A stretch of 64,000 nt of DNA from Brenneria rubrifaciens (GCF_005484945.1 NZ_CP034035.1:2356001-2420000), one strand, 5' to 3'. Counted from the first letter of the stretch, positions 20,258-29,251 are shown. Notes: generated by a model not told the origin, from the letters alone. Numbers and translations are program-made.

Positions 20258-21286
20258 ATGTCAGGTGGTATGTTTGTTGGCATGAACAACACGATCACTG
20301 ACGGTTTACATGCCGTACTGCGGGGGCAAACTTCCGTGTACGGCGATATGATAAGCGTTATCGCCGTCAGCTCCTTCACGTTATTTGTCACATACCGGGG
20401 TTATCAAACCCTGGCCGGAAAACTTCAAACGCCCGTAGAAGATGTCATTTGGGATGTCGGGCGAATGTTACTCATCATGACATTCGTTTTAAATCTGGGG
20501 GGCTGGCTGGATCTCACCATTTCAGCCATCAACGGATTAAAAGACGGCGTCAGCGGTGATGAAAATGTCTGGGTGTTGCTGGATACCGTCTGGGCCAAAG
20601 CGCAGACCATCGGGCAAAAGCTCTATCAACTGGATGACGCCGCCTATGTGAAACTCAATGGGGGGCTTGCCGAACTGCTGGTCTGGGGCGGCGCTATCGT
20701 TACCTTGCTATTCGGTTCGGCCGTTAACCTTTTAGCTGAACTTACGATAATATTAATGACCACCACCGCGCCGCTTTTTATTTTCTGCCTGCTGTATGGT
20801 TTTTTGATCCCCATGTTTAATAACTGGCTGAAAATCATATTCACCGTCATCCTGACGATATTATTTTCGGCGCTGTCGATCCGGATCGTCATTAACTATC
20901 TCAATGGCATATTGGATAAAGCGGTTAATTTTGCTGATAACGCCAATATTATTACGCTTGGCGTTCAGTGTTGTGTCGCCGGTGTTCTCTCCGGCGTCAT
21001 CATCTTCTTCTCCGCAAAGATCGCCGGCGCACTCGGCGGCGTCGCCGTTCAGGCCGCGTTACAGGGCGCGGCCATGAGCGGTTTAAGCGGGCTGGTGAAA
21101 AAATCCGCCGGCGCGGCCAAACCGACGCTGAAGGCCGGGGCTGCCGGCGCTCGGCTGGCCGCCAAAGGCGGCGTTATGACGGGCCAACTGATTGGCGCCG
21201 GCGTGAACAACACCGTCAGCGCCTGGCAAAAGCGCACCGCCGCAATAGCGAATATGAAACGCTTCAACCAGCAGCGTAACCGCTGA
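20258..21286 (+). CDS. virB6: VirB6/TrbL inner-membrane channel protein
   Basis: The 342-aa product has at least six hydrophobic segments (for example ILMTTTAPLFIFCLLYGFLI and IIFTVILTILFSALSIRIVI) and ends in an Ala/Gly/Lys-rich tail (SAGAAKPTLKAGAAGARLAA). This is the TrbL/VirB6 pattern. It forms the inner-membrane part of the channel. Confidence 0.92.
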   Translation: MSGGMFVGMNNTITDGLHAVLRGQTSVYGDMISVIAVSSFTLFVTYRGYQTLAGKLQTPVEDVIWDVGRMLLIMTFVLNLGGWLDLTISAINGLKDGVSGDENVWVLLDTVWAKAQTIGQKLYQLDDAAYVKLNGGLAELLVWGGAIVTLLFGSAVNLLAELTIILMTTTAPLFIFCLLYGFLIPMFNNWLKIIFTVILTILFSALSIRIVINYLNGILDKAVNFADNANIITLGVQCCVAGVLSGVIIFFSAKIAGALGGVAVQAALQGAAMSGLSGLVKKSAGAAKPTLKAGAAGARLAAKGGVMTGQLIGAGVNNTVSAWQKRTAAIANMKRFNQQRNR

Positions 21287-21372
21287 TTTTTCCCTAATCC
21301 CCACCTTTGCATAGCGCCGTAGCGATCGCTGCCGGTGCGGCATCCCTGTCTCCGTTAAACAGAGGAATCCAC

Positions 21373-21519
21373 ATGAAATTCAGCCTGTTATTGCTGATGC
21401 TGTGCGCGCTCACGGGCTGCGTACGGCACAACGGCGGCCTGCCGCCGGTATCCGGCGAACCACAGCCGGTGAATTCCCCGACCACTATCCAGGAACTGAC
21501 AAACCATGCCCGAGATTAA
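21373..21519 (+). CDS. virB7: VirB7-like lipoprotein
   Basis: The product has only 48 aa. Signal and lipobox read LLLLMLCALTGC, followed by a short Pro-rich tail. The ATG at 21373 lies 6 nt after AGAGGA; an upstream start at 21307 would bury the signal. Position (between virB6 and virB8) and size fit VirB7, which stabilises VirB9. Its end overlaps virB8 by 14 nt. Confidence 0.82.
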   Translation: MKFSLLLLMLCALTGCVRHNGGLPPVSGEPQPVNSPTTIQELTNHARD

Positions 21520-22189
21520 CGACGTTATTGGCGCATCCAGGGCCTTTGAATCGGTCATCCTGGAGAGAGACGCCCGCGAGAAAAAGCGTGCCTGGCTGAT
21601 GGCGGCGGTCGGATTTTTTCTGGCCGCGATGGCGATTGCGGCCATTATCATCCTGCTGCCGCTGAAAACCACCGAAATCGAACTCTGGTCGGTGGATAAA
21701 CAGACCGGGCGTTATGACTTTATGACCCGCATCAAAGAGCGGGATATCTCTACGGAAGAGGCTCTCGCGCATTCCCTCGCGGCGCAGTACGTCAGCCTCC
21801 GCGAAGGCTATAACTATTTTTCCCTTCAGCGCGATTATGACGATGTGCAGTTATTCAACAGCGACGGCGTGAACAAGGATTATCTGGACGGCTTTAACGG
21901 CGACCAGGCGCCGGACGTTGTTTTCAACAAAGCGGACTATGTCGTCGCCATCGACATTATTTCCAACGTTCACGCGCCCGCCACGGCCCCCGACCGTCTG
22001 GCGACGTTACGCATCAAGCGGACTCTCCGCCGCATTGCGGATAATTCGGTGAAAACCGATATCTGGAATATTCGCCTGACCTACCGCTACCTCCCGCGCA
22101 AACAACTGACGGACAGCCAGCGTGAAGTCAATCCGCTGGGGTTCATCGTCACCAGCTACCAGCGCGATAAAGAGCTAAGGAGCGAATGA
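21506..22189 (+). CDS. virB8: VirB8 bitopic inner-membrane protein
   Basis: The 227-aa product has a short cytoplasmic start, one membrane helix (WLMAAVGFFLAAMAIAAIII), and a periplasmic NTF2-like domain with the family motifs (VSLREGYNYFSLQRDYD; INPLGF-like VNPLGFIVTSY). VirB8 nucleates channel assembly. Its stop overlaps the virB9 start. Confidence 0.94.
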   Translation: MPEINDVIGASRAFESVILERDAREKKRAWLMAAVGFFLAAMAIAAIIILLPLKTTEIELWSVDKQTGRYDFMTRIKERDISTEEALAHSLAAQYVSLREGYNYFSLQRDYDDVQLFNSDGVNKDYLDGFNGDQAPDVVFNKADYVVAIDIISNVHAPATAPDRLATLRIKRTLRRIADNSVKTDIWNIRLTYRYLPRKQLTDSQREVNPLGFIVTSYQRDKELRSE

Positions 22190-23079
22190 TGCTGAAAAGA
22201 ATGCTGACCTGCGTTTTTCTCCTGACGTCATTGACGGTCTGGGGCGCGGCGACGCCGCGCGGCAGCGCGTATGACAGCCGGATGCAGAGCGTCTCGTATA
22301 ACAACCGGAACGCCACGGTTGTAAATACCCGCCCCGGCTACGTCACCACGCTGCTGTTTGATGACGATGAAACCGTTATCGACGCGCAGGCGGGCTTTCC
22401 CAAAGGCTGGACGGTAACCCGGCGCGATAACCGGGTGGCCGTCAGCCCCAATCCCATCGCCCAGCCGGTAACCGATGCCAACGGCAACAACGTCAGTCAG
22501 GTGTTTCTGCCGACCGCGAAGGACTGGAAAACCAATCTGTTTGTGGTGACGTCAAAACGCGATTACAGCCTGGAGCTGAACGTGCTGGAGCATGACTCGC
22601 CCGCGCAGGCCTTCGTTATCCTCTATCGCTATCCCGACGAAGTCCGCGAGCAATCCGCATCAGCCAGCGCCGCCCGCCAGAAACAGCTACGGGAAACGCA
22701 GGAAAAGCAACGGATAACGGCGGCGTTTCGGCAGGCGGGCACTCCGCGCAACTGGCGCTACACCAAACGGGTGGCGGCGGGATCGGCGGCCATCGCGCCG
22801 GACTTCGCCTATGACGACGGCCGATTTACCTACCTCGGCTTTTCACCCGTGAAAATCCTGCCTTCCGCCTTTACGGTCGTTAACGGCCGGGAGCAAGCGG
22901 TGACGCCCCGGATTGTCAGCCAGGGCAACTACAACGTGATGGTGGTGCGTTCTCTGTCGCCGCGCCTGGTGCTGCGCTACGGCAATGCGGTCGTCGGGAT
23001 TGAGAACTCGGCATTCGGCAACGCGACCGCGGCTAACGGCGATACCGTCTCCCCCGACGTCACGCTGGAGGCCAAATGA
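22189..23079 (+). CDS. virB9: VirB9 outer-membrane core subunit
   Basis: The 296-aa product has a signal peptide (MLKRMLTCVFLLTSLTVWGAA), an N-terminal beta domain and the C-terminal VirB7-binding domain (NWRYTKRVAAGSAAIAPDFAYDDG...YLGFS). The ATG at 22189 lies 6 nt after AAGGAG; the ATG at 22186 is also possible. It overlaps virB10 by 4 nt. Confidence 0.93.
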   Translation: MLKRMLTCVFLLTSLTVWGAATPRGSAYDSRMQSVSYNNRNATVVNTRPGYVTTLLFDDDETVIDAQAGFPKGWTVTRRDNRVAVSPNPIAQPVTDANGNNVSQVFLPTAKDWKTNLFVVTSKRDYSLELNVLEHDSPAQAFVILYRYPDEVREQSASASAARQKQLRETQEKQRITAAFRQAGTPRNWRYTKRVAAGSAAIAPDFAYDDGRFTYLGFSPVKILPSAFTVVNGREQAVTPRIVSQGNYNVMVVRSLSPRLVLRYGNAVVGIENSAFGNATAANGDTVSPDVTLEAK

Positions 23080-24311
23080 CCGATAAATTTCCCCCGGAAG
23101 ACGCGCCGAAAACCACGGCGGAGCTGGAAGCCGAGGCGCGCGAACGCGCCCGCGCGGCAATGGCCGGCCAGGCGTCGGAGCAGAAAACGCCCCCCGGCCA
23201 GCCCGAAGTGACGCGTTTTCGCAAACCTGCCGGTCGCCGAACGCTGCTGGTCAGCCTGCTGAGTCTGGCCTTACTGATGGCGCTGGCGCTCGGCGGCGAT
23301 TACTTTCTTACGGCGATGAAAAACGGCGATGAAAAGACGGCCGACGCCGCAGGTCCGCCGTCGGCCGGCGCGGCGCGCCCGCCACGAACCGACCTCGGCA
23401 TGGATGAGAACCCGTTCAGCCTGTTCGCTCCCCAAAAGCCGGAAACGATGGCGGACAACGCTCGGCCGCAAAGCATCGCGCCGCCGTCACCAACGCCATC
23501 TGTCCTGAACAAGGCGGCGGCGCTGGCTGACGGACCGGGCAACGTCGCCGAAACGGCGCAACCCGGCGCTACGCGCAGCGCACCAAGCGAACCGCGCAAC
23601 AGCGCAGCCACCGCCCGCGAGCCGCATGCCGCCGCCACCCGCGCCGACGGTGATCAGGACAATCCGGGCGTGGCGAAAGTCACCGGCGTTCGGCGGCTGA
23701 ACCTCGATCCGGATCTCTATATCCCGGTCGACCGCTATATTCCGTGCTCGATGATGCGCCGCTTCGTTTCCGACGTGGGCGGCGCGCTTTCCTGCCTTAT
23801 CAGCGAGGACGTCTACAGCGCCAGCCACCATGTGAAGCTGATCCCGGCGGGCACCGTCGCCAGAGGCGTCTATCGCACCGGCGCGCTGCAACACGGCCGC
23901 GGCCGGCTGTTCGTCCTCTGGACGGAACTGCGCACGCCGGAGCCCGGCAGCCTGCAAATCCCGCTGGTCGATACGCAGGCCAGCGGCCAACTGGGCGAAG
24001 CCGGCATCGCCGGCTGGGTCGACAGCCATTTCTGGACGCGGTTCGGCAATGCCCTGATGCTGAGTACCGTGCAGGATGTGGCCGCCGCGGCGTCGGATTC
24101 CGCGCCGGGCAAAGATCGCAATACCGACTACACCGAAAACACCCGCGCGGCCACGGCGGAAATGGCGAAAACGACGCTGGAAAACAGCATCAATATCCCG
24201 CCCACGATGTACCTGAATCAGGGCGATATTATCGGCATCATGACCGGCACGGATATCGATTTCTCTTCTGTTTATCAACTGCGACTGAAAACGAGGTGGT
24301 ATGCGCGCTGA
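23076..24311 (+). CDS. virB10: VirB10 core-complex scaffold
   Basis: The 411-aa product has a cytoplasmic start, a membrane helix (TLLVSLLSLALLMALALGG), a long Ala/Pro/Thr-rich periplasmic linker (about 85-200) and a C-terminal TrbI/VirB10 beta-barrel domain (IPCSMMRRFVSDVGGALSC; LIPAGTVARGVY; LNQGDIIGIM). VirB10 spans both membranes and gates the channel. Confidence 0.95.
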   Translation: MTDKFPPEDAPKTTAELEAEARERARAAMAGQASEQKTPPGQPEVTRFRKPAGRRTLLVSLLSLALLMALALGGDYFLTAMKNGDEKTADAAGPPSAGAARPPRTDLGMDENPFSLFAPQKPETMADNARPQSIAPPSPTPSVLNKAAALADGPGNVAETAQPGATRSAPSEPRNSAATAREPHAAATRADGDQDNPGVAKVTGVRRLNLDPDLYIPVDRYIPCSMMRRFVSDVGGALSCLISEDVYSASHHVKLIPAGTVARGVYRTGALQHGRGRLFVLWTELRTPEPGSLQIPLVDTQASGQLGEAGIAGWVDSHFWTRFGNALMLSTVQDVAAAASDSAPGKDRNTDYTENTRAATAEMAKTTLENSINIPPTMYLNQGDIIGIMTGTDIDFSSVYQLRLKTRWYAR

Positions 24312-25329
24312 GAATCTGTCCCTTGAGTTTATGAAAAACCGGCTGTTCGGCGATTTACTGCCGCTGGCGGGTCTGACCGAGATCGCCATTAACCGCCCCG
24401 GCGAAATCCACGTCAAGATCCACGGAAAATGGCAAAAGCGCGACGCCCCGGTAACGCTGCGTCAGTGCCTTGCGTTCGCCAAGGCGCTCGCTTCCTGGAA
24501 TGAGGACAACGTGGATGAAACCTCGCCGATCCTGTCCGCCACGCTGGGATCCGGCGAGCGCATCCAGACCATTATGCCCCCGGCCTGCGAGCGCGACACC
24601 GTTTCCATCACGCTGCGCAAACCCTCATTCGCGCAGAGAACGCATCGGTCCTGGATAGACGCCGGGTTTTATCAGCGGGTGACCGGTAAGGAGCAAATTG
24701 AAAGCAAGGACGATGAGCTGGCCGGTTACTATCATCGGGGAGAAATCCCGCGCTTTATGGAAAAAGCCGTCGAATACGGCAAAACCCTCTTTATCGTTGG
24801 TGAAACCGGGTCGGGTAAAACCACCTATATGAAAACGCTGCTGCACTATATTCCGCCGCATCTCAGGCTGACCACCATCGAAGACAATCCGGAAATCCGC
24901 TTTTACCGCCACGCCAATTATGTCCACCTGTTCTATCCGGCGGACGCCGGAGCGGATGCCATCGTCACCCCCGGCAGGCTGATCCGCGCCAACTACCGCA
25001 TGAATCCGGATCGGATCCTGCTGGCGGAAATTCGCGGTCGGGAGGCCTGGGACGCGCTGAAAATCATCGGTTCCGGGCATGAGGGGCTGATCACCTCGAT
25101 GCACGCGGGCAACCCCGAAGCCTGCATCGAAGGGATTATCGACCGCTGTTATGAACATCCCGACTGCCGGAATATTCCGTTCGCGGTGCTGCTGCGCAAG
25201 GTGCTTAACAGCGTGGACGTGATCGTCAGCGTCGATATTCACGGCGATATTCGCCGCATGGGCGCGATTTATTTTAAACCGCTTCACTTGAGCAGAATGA
25301 AGGAGGTCTTCAATGAGGCGAGCCGTTGA
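24301..25329 (+). CDS. virB11: VirB11 traffic ATPase
   Basis: The 342-aa product is a hexameric VirB11/PilT-like ATPase. It has Walker A GETGSGKTT (about 167-175), the Asp box TTIEDNPEIRFY, Walker B RILLAEIRGREAWD and a His box (SGHEGLITSMHAGN). It switches the system between pilus assembly and DNA export. It overlaps virB10 by 11 nt. Confidence 0.96.
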   Translation: MRAENLSLEFMKNRLFGDLLPLAGLTEIAINRPGEIHVKIHGKWQKRDAPVTLRQCLAFAKALASWNEDNVDETSPILSATLGSGERIQTIMPPACERDTVSITLRKPSFAQRTHRSWIDAGFYQRVTGKEQIESKDDELAGYYHRGEIPRFMEKAVEYGKTLFIVGETGSGKTTYMKTLLHYIPPHLRLTTIEDNPEIRFYRHANYVHLFYPADAGADAIVTPGRLIRANYRMNPDRILLAEIRGREAWDALKIIGSGHEGLITSMHAGNPEACIEGIIDRCYEHPDCRNIPFAVLLRKVLNSVDVIVSVDIHGDIRRMGAIYFKPLHLSRMKEVFNEASR

Positions 25330-25717
25330 GATACTGTACGCCGGCGCGGCGCTGGCGGCGCTTTCCGGCTGCGCATCGCCGCCGGAGCCGGTTCAGCCCG
25401 CCTGGGATACCCCCGGCGTTGCCGTTAACGCCACGCTGCCGCAGTGGTCGGAAAACCGCATCGTCATACCGTCCGCCCATGTCGACGGCAGCTGGTCGAT
25501 GTCCATGGTGTTCAGCCCCGAGGCCATATATCCGCCCGGCGTCTGGTATGCCGTCGCGCACTCAAAACAGGCCGTCGTCAGTGCGTCCGATGGGGCAAGT
25601 TATTTCACAGCGAAAACCTGGCTGAGAAAACACGGTTATCGCGCCGTCGTAATTTATCAGCCTAAAGCCGCCGACCGCTTCATCGGTCATGCCGTCGAGA
25701 TATATTTTTACCGCTGA
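25313..25717 (+). CDS. Cag12-family lipoprotein
   Basis: The 134-aa product has a lipobox (LAALSGC) and a conserved domain (WSMSMVFSPEAIYPPGVWYAVAH; RKHGYRAVVIYQPK) that I associate with the Cag12 family found next to virB11 in ICEs. It starts at ATG 25313 inside virB11, with AAGGAGG upstream. It is probably an accessory outer-membrane lipoprotein of the secretion system. Confidence 0.75.
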   Translation: MRRAVEILYAGAALAALSGCASPPEPVQPAWDTPGVAVNATLPQWSENRIVIPSAHVDGSWSMSMVFSPEAIYPPGVWYAVAHSKQAVVSASDGASYFTAKTWLRKHGYRAVVIYQPKAADRFIGHAVEIYFYR

Positions 25718-25782
25718 CCGCGACGGTCATCCACGTTCGCAATTCCCCCGACCTTTATCTGCTGCAATAAAAGGATACCACC

Positions 25783-26088
25783 ATGAAAAATACCCTTATC
25801 GCGGCGGCGCTCCTGTGCCTGGCCGCCGGCTTTTCCGCGCCGTCATTGGCGGCCGATCCCTGCGAAGCGGTGTTGTGCATGTATGGAAAGGCAACCGGCA
25901 ACGGCGGCGGCAGCGAATGCCGCCAGGCGGAGCGCGCCTTTTTCAGCATCAACGCCTTTAAAAAACACCATCGCTTCAATCCGGGCAAGACGTTTGAGAT
26001 GCGCCGGGATTTTCTCGCGCAGTGCGCCGGCGCCGATCCGGCCGCCGTCAGTCAAATATTATCGCGCTATGGTCGGGTGCGCGGCTGA
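25783..26088 (+). CDS. TrbM/KikA-like periplasmic protein
   Basis: The 101-aa product has a signal peptide (ending SAPSLAADP) and Cys residues in the TrbM pattern (DPCEAVLCMYG, SECRQAERAFFSI, DFLAQCAGADP). TrbM/KikA proteins accompany conjugation operons. It ends the virB transcription unit and precedes the cargo island. Confidence 0.8.
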   Translation: MKNTLIAAALLCLAAGFSAPSLAADPCEAVLCMYGKATGNGGGSECRQAERAFFSINAFKKHHRFNPGKTFEMRRDFLAQCAGADPAAVSQILSRYGRVRG

Positions 26089-26116
26089 CCACGTTCCACG
26101 ACAGGATAAAGGAACG

Positions 26117-26197
26117 ATGGCATTGAAAGCCGCTCAATTCCTGCCGGCTTGGTTAAAGAATTGCGCGCTCCTCACCATACCAAAGTTGGGACCGTGA
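26117..26197 (+). CDS. Very short ORF, possible truncated ICE gene
   Basis: A 26-codon frame (MALKAAQFLPAWLKNCALL...) follows a good AAAGGA site and is spaced like the genes before it, but it runs into the opposite-strand EthD gene. It looks like the start of a backbone gene whose body was replaced when the cargo island 26153-28304 arrived. It could be spurious. Confidence 0.3.
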   Translation: MALKAAQFLPAWLKNCALLTIPKLGP

Positions 26198-26524
26198 CAG
26201 ATCCACAAACCGGCGTTCGTCGTCAATAAGCGCTTGCAGCGTTTTAAGACCGTCTACCGTTTTTCTCGCCGTCAGATGGGCGTCCAGATCATCCCACCAC
26301 AATTCCGCGCAGCCATCAAAATCGGCGCGATCACTCCCTCTCCCTTGTTCTAATGCGCGTTGGGCCGCTAAATTACACAAGGGATAGGTCTGAATGTATC
26401 TACGAATACCCAGTATCGCCGCATACTTGCGTACCAACGATGCATGGCTGTTGCGCCAATAGGCGTCGAACTCTTCTCTGGTGAGTTCAGGCAAGCGCTT
26501 CACGCACATGATAAGTTTAAGCAT
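26153..26524 (-). CDS. EthD-domain ferredoxin-like protein
   Basis: The 123-aa product starts LKLIMCVKRLPELTREEFDAYWRNSHASLV, an EthD/dimeric alpha-beta barrel signature (motif landmarks LPELTREEFDAYW and HASLV). I chose the second ATG (26524) because AAAGGAG precedes it, inside the longer frame. The family includes small oxidoreductases and stress proteins. It is divergent from a MerR regulator, whose palindromic operator covers its promoter, so it is probably the MerR target. Confidence 0.8.
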   Translation of the reverse strand: MLKLIMCVKRLPELTREEFDAYWRNSHASLVRKYAAILGIRRYIQTYPLCNLAAQRALEQGRGSDRADFDGCAELWWDDLDAHLTARKTVDGLKTLQALIDDERRFVDLSRSQLWYGEERAIL

Positions 26525-26542
26525 GGTTGTCGCTCCTTTCAT

Positions 26543-26600
26543 TGTTGTTGAATTGAGCCAATGTTAGACTCTGACAGTACTGTCAGAGTCAAGAGCGAAA
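26543..26600 (-). promoter_or_regulatory. MerR-type divergent promoter with palindromic operator
   Basis: A perfect 24-bp palindrome lies at 26567-26590 (each half GACTCTGACAGT). Read on the minus strand it sits between TTGACT (-35) and TAACAT (-10) with a 20-bp spacer. The overlong spacer is the mark of MerR-activated promoters, in which the regulator untwists the DNA. It should drive the EthD gene and may also control merR. Confidence 0.8.
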
Positions 26601-26939
26601 ATGAAAATCGGCGAACTTTCATCACGAACCGGCGTCAGCATACGGATGTTGCGCTACTACGAGCAGAAAGGTTTACTTAATCCCTCGCGATCTGAATCAG
26701 GCTATCGTCGTTATGGGGTCGAAGACGTACAAAGAATCAAAGACATTGCCCTGCTCAACGGGGCAGGTCTCCCGCTGGCGGCTATTCGAGATTTGTTAGC
26801 CTGCGTACCATCAGGCGCGAACCCCGCGCCTTTGTGCTATGCGCTGAAATCGCGGATCAGAGAACAACTTGAACAGATCGATCGGCAGATCGCATCCTTG
26901 AACAAGAGCCGCCAGCGTCTTACTGGCTTGCTTCGCTAG
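26601..26939 (+). CDS. MerR-family transcriptional regulator
   Basis: The 112-aa product has the MerR winged helix (KIGELSSRTGVSIRMLRYYEQ; SGYRRYG), a dimer helix and a short effector region without the Cys pattern of metal sensors. The only Cys residues (LLACVPSG; PLCYALKS) do not match MerR, CueR or SoxR. The ligand is unknown. It is divergent from the EthD gene. Confidence 0.87.
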   Translation: MKIGELSSRTGVSIRMLRYYEQKGLLNPSRSESGYRRYGVEDVQRIKDIALLNGAGLPLAAIRDLLACVPSGANPAPLCYALKSRIREQLEQIDRQIASLNKSRQRLTGLLR

Positions 26940-27069
26940 CTCAATTGGCACTTCTTGTATAAATGGATTGAAGGAAGAAAGATGATTTTTTTTCAATCAG
27001 ATAATGAATTTTAGAATCATCATTCATACCACCGATGGTGGAATCGACAAGGCAATGCCGCTCATTAAC

Positions 27070-27696
27070 TTAACGCTGCTGAAGCGCGAGTCGGATCCCG
27101 AGACCACAGTAAATACAGCCGACAACTTTACCTTGCCACTTTAGCACGCTCGGATAACGACGCAGGAAATTCCCCATTTTACCCGCCCCCAGCGCAAAGA
27201 TAAGCGTACTCCCGAACCCTATCATCGCAAACAGTACGCCCAGCAATAGAAGTTGCAGGAAAACGACACCGTTTTCCGGGCGTACAAATTGCGGCAAAAA
27301 AGCCAGGAAAAAGAGTGTCGTTTTGGGATTAAACAACTCGGTTAATACCGCTTGTCGAAAGGCCCGCCCCACCGACAAGCGTACCCGTTCCTGCTCAGGT
27401 ATGACTGTTTCCCTTTGTCTGATGGTCCTGACGCCAAGATAGAGCAAATAGATTGCCCCCAGATATTTTATGATGCCGAACAGAGTGGACGATGCAGCAA
27501 TAATAGCGGAAATACCCACGACAGCGAACAAGGTGTGGATGATATCAGCAACTGAAATGCCCGCACCGGTCACGATACCGATTTTCGTTCCTGATGTTGT
27601 CGCACGCGCGATAGTTAGCAGCGTCGCCGGACCGGGAATGAAAACGAAGCCCAGTACGATAGCGCAGTATGTCAAAAGTGTTGTGTAGTCGATCAT
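27070..27696 (-). CDS. LysE/RhtB-family amino acid exporter (downstream copy)
   Basis: The 208-aa product has six hydrophobic segments and the family signature near the N terminus (VLGFVFIPGPATLLTIARATTSG). I start it at MIDYTT (27696), which follows AAGGGGGA; a longer frame to 27771 lies in the previous gene. The family exports amino acids or related compounds. It starts 2 nt after the stop of a second LysE gene, so both are one unit. Confidence 0.85.
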   Translation of the reverse strand: MIDYTTLLTYCAIVLGFVFIPGPATLLTIARATTSGTKIGIVTGAGISVADIIHTLFAVVGISAIIAASSTLFGIIKYLGAIYLLYLGVRTIRQRETVIPEQERVRLSVGRAFRQAVLTELFNPKTTLFFLAFLPQFVRPENGVVFLQLLLLGVLFAMIGFGSTLIFALGAGKMGNFLRRYPSVLKWQGKVVGCIYCGLGIRLALQQR

Positions 27697-27698
27697 GG

Positions 27699-28304
27699 CT
27701 ATCGTCCCCCTTCGATGGCGAGCTTTAATCCCAGAGCGGTAAAAGAAGCGGCAAATGCCCGCCGCATCCACCCCATCGCCCGGGCGCTTTGCAGCAGGCG
27801 TTGGCGGCCGGTGGATGCCAATAGAACATAGCCCATGAACACAGCAAATGTCATCAGTGTGAAAACTAGGCCAAGCTCGATCAGCAGGCTTGGCGTGCTG
27901 CCAACCGGCACAAACTGGGGGATAAACGCCACGAAGAATAACGGGAGCTTAGGGTTGAGAATGTTCAGCAAAATGCCGCGCCAGATCAGCCGTATGGACG
28001 TAGCCGACGTCCCGGGTTTCACGGATAGGCCTCCCCGGTCATTCAGCACCGCCCATGCCATCCAGAGCAGATAAGCCACGCCAGCAAACTTAATGCTCTG
28101 AAACAATAACGCGCTGGTATGCAGAATAGCGGCCAAACCGGCCATAGCGACCATAAGGTGAATGATGGTAGCAATGGTGCATCCGATTGCGGCCCAAAAC
28201 CCCGCCCGCAAACCACCCCCTAATGTTGCCGAAAGCGTATAAACCACGCCTATCCCTGGCGACAGGCATATAATGAAGACAGTGACGAGATACTCAATAG
28301 TCAT
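27699..28304 (-). CDS. LysE/RhtB-family amino acid exporter (upstream copy)
   Basis: The 201-aa product has six hydrophobic segments and the signature CLSPGIGVVYTLSATLGGGLRAG. The start MTIEYL (28304) follows AGAGGGGGA. It is only distantly similar to the next copy, so this is not a recent duplication. Two different LysE exporters in tandem suggest a two-part exporter or two substrates; both are probably island cargo rather than conjugation genes. Confidence 0.85.
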   Translation of the reverse strand: MTIEYLVTVFIICLSPGIGVVYTLSATLGGGLRAGFWAAIGCTIATIIHLMVAMAGLAAILHTSALLFQSIKFAGVAYLLWMAWAVLNDRGGLSVKPGTSATSIRLIWRGILLNILNPKLPLFFVAFIPQFVPVGSTPSLLIELGLVFTLMTFAVFMGYVLLASTGRQRLLQSARAMGWMRRAFAASFTALGLKLAIEGGR

Positions 28305-28493
28305 GCATCCCCCTCTGGTATATCGAATATTATTTGTCGTCATCGATGGGCCCAGAGTGGAAAGAACATATTCCCACCCGACAGCAGGCTCGTCTGACTG
28401 GTAAACTGTGTAAGTGATGTGGATTACCTTGAGAAATACTATCAAGAAAACGGATAAGGCTTAACGCTATTCTGCACAGGCCTAATCCAGAGA

Positions 28494-28685
28494 ATGCCGG
28501 CTTTGTTTTTTCATTCGTATTCCTTAGTAAAAAAAGCTTACGAATACAGTGGCATACACGAGACAACAGACGAATTCTCAGCCTATCAAATACTGCCGCA
28601 GGAATACGTGCCTTTAACCAGATATACATTACGAGCAGACGGCGATTTTTGGGCTTTAAAATTTATGCGTCAGCAAAAATTTTAA
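28494..28685 (+). CDS. Doubtful 63-aa ORF upstream of the oriT region
   Basis: An open frame starts at ATG 28494 without a good ribosome site (CAGAGA). The peptide (MPALFFHSYSLVKKAYEY...) matches no family I know, and the composition is not clearly coding. It may be noncoding DNA between the cargo island and oriT. Confidence 0.2.
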   Translation: MPALFFHSYSLVKKAYEYSGIHETTDEFSAYQILPQEYVPLTRYTLRADGDFWALKFMRQQKF

Positions 28686-29251
28686 AGTGGCGTAAGGCGA
28701 GTAAATTCAATTTCAAAGAAATTGTTAATTTGCGTCGCCGAACCCACCAGCGAGCGCTCACCCCCAGGTGAACCGAGCTGGCGGGGGGAGCCGAATAAAT
28801 TTCGCCGCCCCAGCGAGCGAAAAGCTATCGCCCACGATAGCGGTTTATTTGGGGGGCGCAGCCCCGCACACCGTCGCGGCTAAGTCTCCGGCCCAAAGCC
28901 GGTAACGTGGCGCGACCACCCGCTTTGAAGGCGTTTTCCCATTTTTTCGCTTGGCCGGAACGGACAAAAGAAAAAATAGGCGAAAAACGGCGTCTCAAAG
29001 GGGGTGGTCGCGCGTAGCGGGCGACGGTGTGCCGCCTTTGACCTTGGGGGTTTTGGCGCGGCGTACAGCCGCGACATTACCCCCATGTGACATATCATAA
29101 GGGCGTCCAGCCCGCATGAACTGGCGCACGCCGTTCGGGCAGGGAAGCATGCTTTCCTGAACATGGCCGCACAGCGGCCACCTTCTTTAACCCCATACTC
29201 TCGCCCCGCCTTTTCGCCCGACACCATGGGGCGAACTGATGGGGCGATGTC
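28686..29251. other. oriT: Noncoding origin-of-transfer (oriT) candidate region
   Basis: There is no gene in these 566 bases but dense dyad symmetry: CAATTTC/GAAATTG (28708-28724), GCTATCG/CGATAGC (28824-28841), a GC hairpin near 28853-28865 and the large inverted repeat at 28867-29031. It lies just before the coupling protein and MobC relaxase genes, the usual place for oriT. GGGTGGTCG occurs at 29002-29010 on the plus strand and at 28913-28921 on the minus strand; this resembles the nick sequence I recall for plasmid CloDF13, whose relaxase is the MobC prototype. Confidence 0.7.
28867..29031. repeat. Long interrupted inverted repeat in the oriT candidate
   Basis: The outer arms CACACCGTCGC (28867-28877) and GCGACGGTGTG (29021-29031) are perfect. 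The inner arms GCGCGACCACCC... (from 28910) and ...GGGTGGTCGCGC (to 29013) continue the symmetry with a few mismatches through GCTTTGA/TCAAAG and GCGTTTT/AAAACG-like blocks. The whole can fold into one long hairpin with both putative nick sequences paired. Confidence 0.8.
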
